This document shows positions 56,698 through 64,000 of a stretch of DNA of 64,000 bases, one piece after another (the stretch's first letter is position 1; every line of letters begins with the position of its first letter). The position numbers and the translations under genes were made by a program. Under the pieces are notes generated by a model that saw only the letters and a list, made by a program, of their open reading frames with translations, was not told the origin of the DNA and made no database searches. The stretch is from Rhodopseudomonas palustris JSC-3b (GTDB taxonomy: Bacteria; Pseudomonadota; Alphaproteobacteria; Rhizobiales; Xanthobacteraceae): assembly GCA_000504425.1 (NCBI GenBank), contig KI632513.1:3671500-3735499 (forward strand), in the 5' to 3' direction.

Positions 56698-57252
56698 ATG
56701 AGATCGAGCCTGATGGGCCTTTCGAATCATTCGCATACCGCCGCCCAGTTGCGGCGCCGCCACCTCGCCGCGTTCGCGGCCGTCCTTGCCATGTTTGTCG
56801 GGGCTGCGGGCACTGCCCATGCCCAGGGCGCGGTGCGCTCGGTGCATGGCGATTGGCAGATCCGCTGCGACACGCCGCCCGGCGCGCAAGCCGAGCAGTG
56901 CGCGCTGATCCAGAGCGTGGTGGCCGAGGATCGCTCCAACGCCGGCCTGACCGTCATCATCCTGAAAACCGCCGATCAGAAGAGCAAGCTGATGCGCGTG
57001 GTGGCGCCGCTCGGCGTGCTGCTGCCATCTGGGCTCGGGCTCAAACTCGACAATGCCGATGTCGGCCGCGCCGGTTTCGTGCGCTGCCTGCCCAATGGCT
57101 GCGTCGCCGAAGTGGTGATGGACGACAAGCTGCTCGGTCAGCTGCGCGGCGCCAAGACCGCGACCTTCATCATCTTCGAGACCCCCGAAGAAGGCATCGG
57201 CTTCCCGCTCAGCCTGAACGGGCTCGGCGAAGGCTACGACAAGCTGCCGTAG
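56698..57252 (+). CDS. Invasion-associated locus B (IalB) family exported protein
   Basis: 184 aa; an ATG five codons on is an alternative start. Signal peptide about 20-43 (LAAFAAVLAMFVGAAGTAHA then QGA). The mature domain has the IalB pattern HGDWQIRCDTPPG, QCALIQSVVAEDRSNAGLTV, PLGVLLPSGLGLKLDNADVG, FVRCLPNGCVAEVVMDDKLL with four conserved cysteines. The name comes from Bartonella; in free-living Rhizobiales the role is unknown. Confidence 0.92.
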   Translation: MRSSLMGLSNHSHTAAQLRRRHLAAFAAVLAMFVGAAGTAHAQGAVRSVHGDWQIRCDTPPGAQAEQCALIQSVVAEDRSNAGLTVIILKTADQKSKLMRVVAPLGVLLPSGLGLKLDNADVGRAGFVRCLPNGCVAEVVMDDKLLGQLRGAKTATFIIFETPEEGIGFPLSLNGLGEGYDKLP

Positions 57253-57316
57253 CACGCGCGCGTCGCCGTCCTGCTCGGCGCCAGGGCTCCTGACTGATCG
57301 CCCTTCCAATCGATGC

Positions 57317-57415
57317 CGACATCGCCGGGCTTTGCCCCGGCCCTTCACGGCACCACGCACGGCCGCGCATGATCGCGGGATGCCCGGGTCAAACCCGGGG
57401 CATCACGCTGGGCTG
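57317..57415. repeat. GC-rich palindromic repeat upstream of tldD
   Basis: Contains CCGGGCTTTGCCCCGG and ATGCCCGGG/CCCGGGGCAT inverted pairs. Of the dispersed intergenic type; may terminate the IalB-family transcript. Confidence 0.6.
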
Positions 57416-57495
57416 CGTGCGGGCTTCCTGACACCCCCTCGCATAATGATGGCGCCGCACCTATCTTCAAGGTCCGTCAACATGGAACAGCGCTC

Positions 57496-58917
57496 ATGAC
57501 CTCACCCTCCGCCTCTTTGCTCGACCGCGCCCAACTCGACCGCGATGCGGTGCGTTCTGAAATCGCGCGGGGGCTGTCCGGGGCCGATGATGGCGAGCTG
57601 TTTCTGGAATATCGCCAGACCGAGGCGCTGAATTTCGACAATGGCCGGCTGAAGCAGGCGACCTACGACACCGCGCAGGGGTTTGGGCTGCGCGCGGTCA
57701 AGGACGACGCGGTCGGCTATGCCCACGCCTCTGAATTGTCGCTGCCGGCCTTGAGCCGCGCCGCCGACACGGTGGCGGCGGTGCGCGGCGGCTATAGCGG
57801 CCATTTCGCGGCGGCGCCGGCGCGCAGCAATGTCCGGCTCTATGGCGAGGACAATCCGCTTGAGGCGCCGGGCTTTGAGGCCAAGGTCAAGCTGCTCGCC
57901 GAGATCGACGCCTATGTGCGCGCCAAGGATCCGCGGGTGCGGCAGGTGTCGGTGTCGCTCGGCGCGTCCTGGCAGGTGGTGGAGATCATGCGCCCCGATG
58001 GCGAGAGCTATCGCGACGTGCGGCCTTTGGTGCGCGTCAACGTCTCGGTGGTGGCCGGGCAGGGCGACCGGCAGGAAAGCGGCAGCAAGGGCTATGGCGG
58101 CCGCGAGGGCTATGCCCGCTTCATCGAAACCAAGGCTTGGCGCGAGGCGGCCGATGGCGCGATCCGCGAGGCGCTGATCAATCTGGAAGCGGTGCCGGCG
58201 CCGGCCGGCGAGATGGATGTGGTGCTCGGCCCGGGCTGGCCGGGCGTGATGCTGCATGAAGCGGTCGGCCATGGCCTTGAGGGCGATTTCAACCGCAAGC
58301 AGACCTCGGCCTTTGCCGGTCTGCTCGGCCAGCAGGTGGCGGCCAAGGGCGTCACCGTGGTCGATGACGGCACCATCGCGGCGCGGCGCGGCTCGCTGTC
58401 GATCGACGACGAGGGCACGCCGACCAGCCGCACCGTGCTGATCGAGGACGGCATTCTGGTCGGCTACATGCAGGACCGGCAGAACGCCCGGCTGATGAAC
58501 ATGGCGCCGACCGGCAATGGCCGCCGCGAAAGCTACGCGCATCTGCCGATGCCGCGCATGACCAACACCTACATGCCGGCCGGCAGTCGCGACCCGGCGG
58601 AAATCATCGCCGCGGTCAAGAACGGCATCTATGCCGCCAATTTCGGCGGTGGTCAGGTCGACATCACCTCCGGCAAATACGTGTTCCAGTGCACCGAGGC
58701 CTATCGGATCGAGAACGGCAAGATCGGCGCGCCGCTCAAGGGCGCGATGCTGATCGGCAACGGTCCGACCGACCTGCATCGCATCTCGATGGTCGGCAAC
58801 GATCTGCAGCTCGATTCCGGGGTTGGCACCTGCGGCAAGAACGGCCAGGGCGTGCCGGTCGGCGTCGGCCAGCCGACGCTGCTGATGGAGCGCATCACCA
58901 TCGGCGGCACGGGCTAG
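57496..58917 (+). CDS. tldD: TldD metallopeptidase subunit
   Basis: 473 aa. TldD forms a heterodimer with TldE (PmbA) that degrades unfolded peptides and matures some ribosomally made peptides. The zinc motif HExxxH is His254-Glu-Ala-Val-Gly-His258 (MLHEAVGHGLEGD). Other family blocks are LFLEYRQTEALNFDNGRLKQ, YRDVRPLVRVNVSVVAGQGD, RMTNTYMPAGSRDPAEIIAA and GNDLQLDSGVGTCGKNGQGV. The tldE partner is not in this window. Confidence 0.97.
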   Translation: MTSPSASLLDRAQLDRDAVRSEIARGLSGADDGELFLEYRQTEALNFDNGRLKQATYDTAQGFGLRAVKDDAVGYAHASELSLPALSRAADTVAAVRGGYSGHFAAAPARSNVRLYGEDNPLEAPGFEAKVKLLAEIDAYVRAKDPRVRQVSVSLGASWQVVEIMRPDGESYRDVRPLVRVNVSVVAGQGDRQESGSKGYGGREGYARFIETKAWREAADGAIREALINLEAVPAPAGEMDVVLGPGWPGVMLHEAVGHGLEGDFNRKQTSAFAGLLGQQVAAKGVTVVDDGTIAARRGSLSIDDEGTPTSRTVLIEDGILVGYMQDRQNARLMNMAPTGNGRRESYAHLPMPRMTNTYMPAGSRDPAEIIAAVKNGIYAANFGGGQVDITSGKYVFQCTEAYRIENGKIGAPLKGAMLIGNGPTDLHRISMVGNDLQLDSGVGTCGKNGQGVPVGVGQPTLLMERITIGGTG

Positions 58918-58942
58918 TTGGCTCAGCCATTCCAACCATCGA

Positions 58943-59100
58943 CGTCATGCCCGCGCTTGTCGCGGGCATTGTCGTCTTGAAAGGATAAACGAGTCATTCC
59001 GGGGCGCGCGCAGCGCAGCTGCGGGCGAGCCCGGAAACTCGCTGCCACTGAAGAGAGATTCCGGGTCTGCGCCGCTGCGCGTCGCATCCCGGAATGACAG
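58943..59100. repeat. Two adjacent dispersed palindromes
   Basis: 58943-58980 is a copy of the GTCATGCCCGCGCTTGTCGC element also at the window end. 58993-59098 is a second element bounded by GTCATTCCGGGG and CCCGGAATGAC inverted ends. They separate the convergent tldD and ubiX. Confidence 0.8.
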
Positions 59101-59158
59101 GGGGGAGAGGTCGGCGCGGCGCGCCGAGCAGCAGCCCCGTTGGCTCGCACCAATCAGC

Positions 59159-59761
59159 TCACGGCCGCGGGCAGGTCGGCGGCGTGTCGTCGCTCCATTC
59201 CGGCGGCGGCACGCTGAGATCGTCAGCGCCCAAAAGGCCGATGGCGCGCATCGCCATATGCTCGATCATTTCCGACAGCGATTGCGGGCGCAGATAAAAC
59301 GCCGGCGCCAGCGGCGCGACGATGCCGCCATATTCGGTGACCTGCGCCATCGAGCGGATATGGCCGAGATGCAGCGGGCTTTCGCGCAGCATCAACACCA
59401 GCTTGCGCCGCTCCTTGAGCTGCACGTCGGCGGCGCGGGTCAGCAGCGTGTCGAGATTGCCGCTGGCGATCGCCGACAGCGAGCGGATCGAGCACGGCGC
59501 GATGATCATGCCAAGCGCGCGGAACGAGCCCGAGGCGATGCAGGCGCCGACGTCGTCGATGTGATGATAGCGATGCGACAGCGCCGCAGCGCGCGCCAGC
59601 GCGCCGTCGCCGACCTCGTGGCGGATGGTGCGTTCGGCGGCGCGGGTGGCGACCAGATGAATCTCGCAGGCATCACGCGCCGCGAGCAGTTCGACAATAC
59701 GGATACCGACCGCGGCCCCCGAGGCGCCGCTGATACCGACAATAACGCGCGGGGTATTCAC
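59159..59761 (-). CDS. ubiX: Flavin prenyltransferase UbiX
   Basis: 200 aa from the GTG at 59761, overlapping the ubiD stop in GTGA. It makes prenylated FMN, the cofactor of UbiD. FMN/DMAP-binding features: IVGISGASGAAVGIRIVELL at the N-terminus, GACIASGSFRALGMIIAPCS, RAADVQLKERRKLVLMLRES and PAFYLRPQSLSEMIEHMAMR. Translationally coupled to ubiD, which fits its supply role. Confidence 0.97.
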   Translation of the reverse strand: MNTPRVIVGISGASGAAVGIRIVELLAARDACEIHLVATRAAERTIRHEVGDGALARAAALSHRYHHIDDVGACIASGSFRALGMIIAPCSIRSLSAIASGNLDTLLTRAADVQLKERRKLVLMLRESPLHLGHIRSMAQVTEYGGIVAPLAPAFYLRPQSLSEMIEHMAMRAIGLLGADDLSVPPPEWSDDTPPTCPRP

Positions 59762-61278
59762 GGTCTGGCCTTTCGTGCCGGCGCCGGCATGGTCAGGCCG
59801 AGCGATGACCACATCGCATCGACCCGCTTCACGACTGCATCGTCCATCTTCAGCACCTCGCCCCATTCGCGGGACGTTTCGGTGCCGATCTTGTTGGTGG
59901 CGTCGATGCCGAGCTTGCCGCCCAGCCCCGATTTCGGCGAGGCGAAATCGAGATAATCGATCGGCGTGTCGCTGATCGACACCATGTCGCGCGAGGTGTC
60001 GCAGCGGGTCGAGACCGCCCACATCACATCCGCCCAGTCGCGGACATTGACGTCCTCGTCGACGATGATCAAAAGCTTGGTGTAGCTGAACTGCGGCAGC
60101 ATCGACCACAGCCCCATCATCAAGCGGCGCGCCTGGCCGGGATAGCGCTTCTTGATCGACGCGATCGCGATCCGGTACGAGCACGCCTCCGGCGGCAGCC
60201 ACAGATCGACGATTTCCGGAAACTGCTTCTGCGCCACCGGCAAGAAGACCTCGTTGAGCGCTTCGCCGAGCCGCGAGGGTTCATCCGGCGGCCGCCCAGT
60301 ATAGGTCGACAGATAGATCGGGTCCTTGCGCATCGTGATCGCGGTGACCTTCATCACCGGGAATTGCTCGACCGAGTTGTAATAGCCGGTGTGATCGCCA
60401 TAGGGACCTTCGGCGGCGGTCTCGGTGGCCGACACCATGCCCTCGATCACGATCTCGGCGTCGGCTGGCACCTGCAACGGCACGCTGACGCATTGCGTCA
60501 TCAGGGGCCGCTCGCCGCGCAACAGCCCGGAGAATTTGATTTCTGACAGGTCTTCCGGCAGCGGCAGCACCGCCGACAGAATCATCGCCGGATCGGCGCC
60601 GATCGCGATCGCGACCGGCATGTCGCGGCCCTGCTTCTGCCATTGATGGAAATGCTTGGCGCCGCCGCGATGCGCCAGCCAGCGCATGATCACGCGGTCG
60701 CGGCCCAGCACCTGGATGCGATAGACCCCGACATTGTCGGCGCCATCTTCCGGTGGCCGGGTGAACACCAAGGGCCAGGTGATCAGCGGCGCGGGCTCGC
60801 CCGACCACGGCACCTGCACCGGCAATTGCCCAAGGTCAATGTCGTCGCCCTGCAGGACCACGCTTTGCACCGGCGCGCCCTTGGCAGCCTTGGGGCGCAT
60901 CGACAGCGCGGCGCGCGCCAGCGGCAATTTGCTGAGGGCGTCGGCGAATGATTGCGGCGGGGTGGGGGCGCGCAATTCGGCGAGCGTCTCGCCAAGGCTG
61001 CGCAATTGTTCGGGCGCGATGCCAAAACCCCAGGCGATTCGCTCCACGGTGCCGAACAGATTGACCAGAATCGGCATTGCCGACAGCTGGCCATCGGCCT
61101 TGATCGGCTGCTCGAACAGCAGCGCGGGGCCGCGCTCGGCCAGCACCCGGCGGTGGATTTCTGTGATCTCATGCACCACGGAGACCGGACGGCGGATTCG
61201 CACGAGCTGGCCGCGGGATTCCAGGTACCCCATGAACGCGCGCAGGTCCGGAAACGGCGGTTTGACGCGGTTCAGCAT
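59758..61278 (-). CDS. ubiD: 4-hydroxy-3-polyprenylbenzoate decarboxylase UbiD
   Basis: 506 aa from the ATG at 61278; the longer frame would enter the divergent promoter. UbiD decarboxylates the ubiquinone precursor with prenylated FMN. Family blocks are DLRAFMGYLESRGQLVRIRR, VPWSGEPAPLITWPLVFTRP, GVYRIQVLGRDRVIMRWLAH, the catalytic E-x-R-E region ATETAAEGPYGDHTGYYN and YTGRPPDEPSRLGEALNEVF. Divergent from ubiT by 110 bp. Confidence 0.96.
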   Translation of the reverse strand: MLNRVKPPFPDLRAFMGYLESRGQLVRIRRPVSVVHEITEIHRRVLAERGPALLFEQPIKADGQLSAMPILVNLFGTVERIAWGFGIAPEQLRSLGETLAELRAPTPPQSFADALSKLPLARAALSMRPKAAKGAPVQSVVLQGDDIDLGQLPVQVPWSGEPAPLITWPLVFTRPPEDGADNVGVYRIQVLGRDRVIMRWLAHRGGAKHFHQWQKQGRDMPVAIAIGADPAMILSAVLPLPEDLSEIKFSGLLRGERPLMTQCVSVPLQVPADAEIVIEGMVSATETAAEGPYGDHTGYYNSVEQFPVMKVTAITMRKDPIYLSTYTGRPPDEPSRLGEALNEVFLPVAQKQFPEIVDLWLPPEACSYRIAIASIKKRYPGQARRLMMGLWSMLPQFSYTKLLIIVDEDVNVRDWADVMWAVSTRCDTSRDMVSISDTPIDYLDFASPKSGLGGKLGIDATNKIGTETSREWGEVLKMDDAVVKRVDAMWSSLGLTMPAPARKARP

Positions 61279-61328
61279 TGTTTCTCCGTAACAGGGTATT
61301 TGGTCATCATGGGTATCCGTCACTGTCT

Positions 61329-61342
61329 TTGATCCCGCGCAA
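61329..61342 (+). promoter_or_regulatory. Degenerate FNR/FixK-like box in the ubiD-ubiT intergenic region
   Basis: TTGATCCCGCGCAA has a perfect left half (TTGAT) and a right half fitting only TTG-N8-CAA. It lies 47-60 bp upstream of the ubiT ATG. Anaerobic control of ubiUVT by Fnr is known in E. coli, which makes the site plausible. Confidence 0.45.
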
Positions 61343-61388
61343 AGAACTCTACGCCCGGAATGGTATCGACGCCCCTAAAGGGTGGCCC

Positions 61389-61931
61389 ATGTCGGTATCC
61401 AATTCTTCCGTCACTAGGATGCCAGTGCCGCTTGCGCTGGCTGCGCGTGTTTTGCCGTTGTTGCCGTTGCAGGTGTTACTGAACATTTGCCTCGGCGAAA
61501 TTCGTTCGCGGCATCCTCGCATTTTCGATCGTCTCGGTTCCAATACCGGCAAGCGGTACGGCCTTGAGCCGACCGATCTGCCGATCGCATTCGTGCTGGA
61601 GCCGCGGCGAATGAATCCCCGCATCACTGTGGTGCGCTCGTTGCCGTCGAATCTTGATGCCCGCATCGCCGGGCCGCTGTCGGCGCTGATCGGCATGACC
61701 GACGGCTCCTATGACGGCGACGCGCTGTTCTTCTCGCGCGATATCCATGTCGACGGCGACATGGAGGCGGTGGTCGCGTTGCGTAACGCGATCGACGACT
61801 CCCGTGTTGATTTCCTTTCCGAATCCGTGCTCTGGCTCGGACCGCTAGCAGCTCCGATTGAGCGGATCCTGCGCAGCATCGTCGGCTCCCCATCTGCCCG
61901 TGAGGAGATGGGTGTCGGACGTGGAGGATAA
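61389..61931 (+). CDS. ubiT: UbiT: SCP2-domain lipid-binding protein of O2-independent ubiquinone synthesis
   Basis: 180 aa from the ATG at 61389; longer frames lack a ribosome site. The SCP2 domain is seen in PLQVLLNICLGEIRSRHPRI, YGLEPTDLPIAFVLEPRRMN, PLSALIGMTDGSYDGDALFF and SRDIHVDGDMEAVVALRNAI. UbiT is the anaerobic counterpart of UbiJ and binds the lipophilic intermediates. It is 3 bp upstream of ubiU. Confidence 0.92.
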   Translation: MSVSNSSVTRMPVPLALAARVLPLLPLQVLLNICLGEIRSRHPRIFDRLGSNTGKRYGLEPTDLPIAFVLEPRRMNPRITVVRSLPSNLDARIAGPLSALIGMTDGSYDGDALFFSRDIHVDGDMEAVVALRNAIDDSRVDFLSESVLWLGPLAAPIERILRSIVGSPSAREEMGVGRGG

Positions 61932-61934
61932 TTC

Positions 61935-62912
61935 ATGGAATTGATCTGTCCGGCGGGGACCCCGTCGGCTCTGCGCGACGCGGTCGCGGCCGGCGCCGAT
62001 GCGGTCTATTGCGGCTTTGCCGATGAAACCAACGCCCGCAACTTCCCGGGGCTGAATTTCAGCCGCTCGGAAATGGCGGAATCGATCGCGCACGCCCATC
62101 AGGCGGGTGTCAAGGTGCTGGTTGCAATCAACACCTTTGCACGCGCTGGTGCGGTCAACATCTGGCATAGCGCCGTTGACGATGCCGTCGATGCCGGCGC
62201 CGATGCCGTGATCGTCGCCGACGTCGGCGTGATGGATTATGTGGCGCGCACCCATCCGCAGCAGCGTCTGCACGTCTCGGTGCAGGCCGCCGCCGCCAAT
62301 CCGGACGCGATTCGCTTCTATGTCGATCGCTTCAATGCCAAGCGCGTGGTGCTGCCGCGCGTGCTCAGCGTTCCCGAGATCGCTGCGATCGGCAAGGAAG
62401 TGAACTGCGAGACCGAAGTGTTCATCTTTGGCGGTCTGTGCGTGATGGAAGAAGGGCGCTGCTCGCTGTCGTCCTATGCCACCGGCAAGTCGCCGAACAT
62501 GGACGGCGTGTGCTCGCCGGCGAGCCACATCCAGTATCGCGAAGAGAACGGCATGCTGGTGTCGCGGCTCGGCGAATTCACCATCAACAAGTTTGCCGCC
62601 GGTGAGGCTGCCGCCTATCCGACGCTGTGCAAGGGTCGCTATCAGACGTCCGAAGGCTCGGGCTATCTGTTCGAGGACCCGACCAGCCTCGACGCCACCA
62701 CCATGCTGCCCGAGCTGAAGAATGCCGGCGTCTGCGCGCTGAAGATCGAAGGCCGGCAGCGTGGCCGCGCCTATATCGAGCGCGTGGTGCGCACTTTCCG
62801 CCAGGCGCTGCGCGCGCTCGACGCGGGCCAGCCGATCCCGACCGACGAATTGCGCGGTCTGAGCGAGGGCCAGTCGACCACGACGGGCGCCTACAAGAAA
62901 ACCTGGCGTTGA
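61935..62912 (+). CDS. ubiU: UbiU: 4Fe-4S subunit of O2-independent ubiquinone hydroxylase (U32 family)
   Basis: 325 aa. Although of the U32 peptidase family, the four cysteines Cys169, Cys176, Cys193 and Cys232 (in FGGLCVMEEGRCSLSS, MDGVCSPASH and TLCKGRYQ) match the Fe-S ligands of E. coli UbiU in both spacing and numbering. The N-terminus is ELICPAGTPSALRDAVAAGA. UbiU-UbiV hydroxylate the quinone ring using prephenate as oxygen source in anaerobic cells. Confidence 0.96.
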   Translation: MELICPAGTPSALRDAVAAGADAVYCGFADETNARNFPGLNFSRSEMAESIAHAHQAGVKVLVAINTFARAGAVNIWHSAVDDAVDAGADAVIVADVGVMDYVARTHPQQRLHVSVQAAAANPDAIRFYVDRFNAKRVVLPRVLSVPEIAAIGKEVNCETEVFIFGGLCVMEEGRCSLSSYATGKSPNMDGVCSPASHIQYREENGMLVSRLGEFTINKFAAGEAAAYPTLCKGRYQTSEGSGYLFEDPTSLDATTMLPELKNAGVCALKIEGRQRGRAYIERVVRTFRQALRALDAGQPIPTDELRGLSEGQSTTTGAYKKTWR

Positions 62913-62964
62913 TGCCGACGATCATCCGATCGGCATCTGACCGCAACAGACAACGGGGCGGCGT

Positions 62965-63885
62965 ATGAAGCTCACTCTTGGACCAGTGCTGTACAACTGG
63001 AAGCCCGAGGAATGGCGCGATTTCTATTTCCGGATCGCCGATGAAGCGCCGATCGACAGCGTCGTGGTGGGCGAGGTGGTGTGCTCGAAGCGCGCGCCGT
63101 TCATCGCCGACCACATGCCGGCGGTGATCGAGCGGCTCGCCGCCTCCGGCAAGGAAGTGGTGCTCGGCTCCTTGATGCTGATGTCGCTGGCGCGCGAGCG
63201 CAACGCGATGGCGGAACTCGCCGCTGACAACAGCTTCATCATGGAAGTGAACGATCTGTCGTGCCTCGGCATGATCGGCGACCGGCCGCATGCCATCGGC
63301 CCGTTCGTGAACATCTACAACGAATCGACCGCGACCTATTTCGCCTCGCACGGCGCCAAGCGCATCTGCCTGCCGCCGGAATTGCCGATGACCGCGATCC
63401 GCGCGATCGCCGGCGCGCTGCCGGATGTCACCATCGAAGTGTTCGGCTTCGGCCGTGCGCCGCTGGCGATCTCGGCGCGCTGCTATCACGCCCGGCTCAA
63501 CAAGCTCAGCAAGGACAATTGCAAGTTCGTGTGCGAGCAGGACCCGGACGGGCTCGCGGTGATGACGCTCGACAACGAGCCGTTCCTGGCGATGAACGGC
63601 GTACAGACGCTGTCCTATGCCTGCACCAGCGTGATCAACGAGATCGGCGATCTCGCCAAGGCCGGCGTGCGTTCGCTGCGGTTGTCGCCGCAGCAATGCG
63701 ACATGGTCGCGGTGATCAAGCTGTATCGCGACGTGATCGACGGCAAGAAGACCCCGGCGGAAGCCTCCGCGGCGCTGACCGGCCTTTATTCGGTGCCGGT
63801 TGCCAACGGCTTCCTCTATGCCAAGCCGGGCTCGACCTTCGTCAACAACGTCGCCGAAGCGCAGCGCACCGCCCGCGCGATGTAA
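62965..63885 (+). CDS. ubiV: UbiV: 4Fe-4S subunit of O2-independent ubiquinone hydroxylase (U32 family)
   Basis: 306 aa. Cys40 (VGEVVCSKRAPF), Cys173 (ISARCYHARLNK), Cys186 and Cys190 (DNCKFVC) follow the C-x12-C-x3-C pattern of UbiV Fe-S ligands. Other blocks: KLTLGPVLYNWKPEEWRDFY, FVNIYNESTATYFASHGAKR and LRLSPQQCDMVAVIKLYRDV. Works as a heterodimer with UbiU. It follows ubiU by 52 bp, ending the operon before a dispersed repeat. Confidence 0.96.
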   Translation: MKLTLGPVLYNWKPEEWRDFYFRIADEAPIDSVVVGEVVCSKRAPFIADHMPAVIERLAASGKEVVLGSLMLMSLARERNAMAELAADNSFIMEVNDLSCLGMIGDRPHAIGPFVNIYNESTATYFASHGAKRICLPPELPMTAIRAIAGALPDVTIEVFGFGRAPLAISARCYHARLNKLSKDNCKFVCEQDPDGLAVMTLDNEPFLAMNGVQTLSYACTSVINEIGDLAKAGVRSLRLSPQQCDMVAVIKLYRDVIDGKKTPAEASAALTGLYSVPVANGFLYAKPGSTFVNNVAEAQRTARAM

Positions 63886-63925
63886 CGCGCCAGGGCTTAT
63901 ACCGTCGTCGGGACATACCAATCAC

Positions 63926-64000
63926 CGTCATGCCCGCGCTTGTCGCGGGCATCCACGTCTTAAAATCGCCGCAAGATCAAAGGCGTGGATGGGCGGGGGG
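63926..64000. repeat. Dispersed GTCATGCCCGCG palindrome, cut by window end
   Basis: GTCATGCCCGCGCTTGTCGC, the reverse-related arm (GGCGTGGATGGGCGGG) and CATCCACGTCTT are shared with 11651-11740 and 58943-58980. Confidence 0.75.

Noticed and set aside
61935..63885. Annotation of ubiU and ubiV as U32 collagenase-like peptidases
   Set aside because: The Fe-S cysteine patterns and the ubiT-ubiU-ubiV order identify them as ubiquinone hydroxylase subunits.

Overview
The window looks like the chromosome of a purple non-sulfur alphaproteobacterium of the Bradyrhizobiaceae/Nitrobacteraceae group, most likely Rhodopseudomonas or a close relative. This is inferred from family knowledge and not from a database match. 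The pointers are high GC content, C4-pathway 5-aminolevulinate synthase behind a FixK-type box, homospermidine synthase, an F0 ATP-synthase operon separate from F1 with paired b' and b subunits, a CtrA-type TTAA-N7-TTAA array, O2-independent ubiquinone genes (ubiT-U-V), and the dispersed intergenic palindromes typical of these genomes. No phage, insertion sequence, integrase, CRISPR array, tRNA or rRNA gene was seen.

Layout. 1-6.2 kb: 3' part of an SPFH/band-7 gene, hemH (ferrochelatase), and a minus-strand operon of M3 oligopeptidase, DUF1007 protein and NicO-type Ni/Co exporter. 6.2-11.6 kb: a polyamine locus with a structured leader (speF-type candidate), ornithine decarboxylase, GNAT acetyltransferase, RidA, a GreA/Rnk-like protein and homospermidine synthase. 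11.7-18 kb: a small membrane protein, an MgtC protein, and a Zur-controlled zinc operon read on the minus strand (63-aa His-rich membrane peptide, znuC, znuB, znuA, CobW GTPase, WD40 protein). 18-24 kb: an Omp25/31-type porin behind a four-fold CtrA-type array, a membrane chemoreceptor, an MBL hydrolase, and hemA behind a FixK box. 24-30.7 kb: a CrbS/MxtR-like hybrid kinase with a transporter-like N-terminus, its NarL-type regulator and an MHS-family transporter. 30.9-35.1 kb: YjbQ, a secreted coiled-coil protein, and atpI-atpB-atpE-atpG(b')-atpF. 35.3-37 kb: 6S RNA, 5-formyl-THF cyclo-ligase and a YmdB phosphodiesterase. 37-41.3 kb: a B12-binding-type radical SAM protein and a soluble chemoreceptor of inverted domain order. 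41.5-46 kb: yebC, ruvC, ruvA, a cytidine-deaminase-like gene, ruvB and ybgC. 46-56.3 kb: a secreted protein, and the aa3 oxidase operon (coxB, coxA, ctaB, small CoxF-like protein, ctaG, coxC, surf1) running towards thrC, an M16 peptidase and a GNAT. 56.7-64 kb: an IalB-family protein, tldD, ubiX-ubiD, and divergently ubiT-ubiU-ubiV.

How it fits together. Several loci tie respiration and tetrapyrrole supply to oxygen. hemA and hemH make heme, the aa3 oxidase uses heme a made through CtaB, the F0 genes build the proton channel, and UbiT/U/V with UbiX/UbiD allow ubiquinone synthesis without oxygen. FNR/FixK-like boxes precede both hemA (good match) and ubiT (degenerate match), consistent with anaerobic induction. 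The zinc operon is a compact Zur module that carries two proteins of unknown role, the His-rich peptide and the WD40 protein.

Start codons were chosen from Shine-Dalgarno spacing, 4-base stop/start overlaps and family N-termini. Many differ from the longest open frame.
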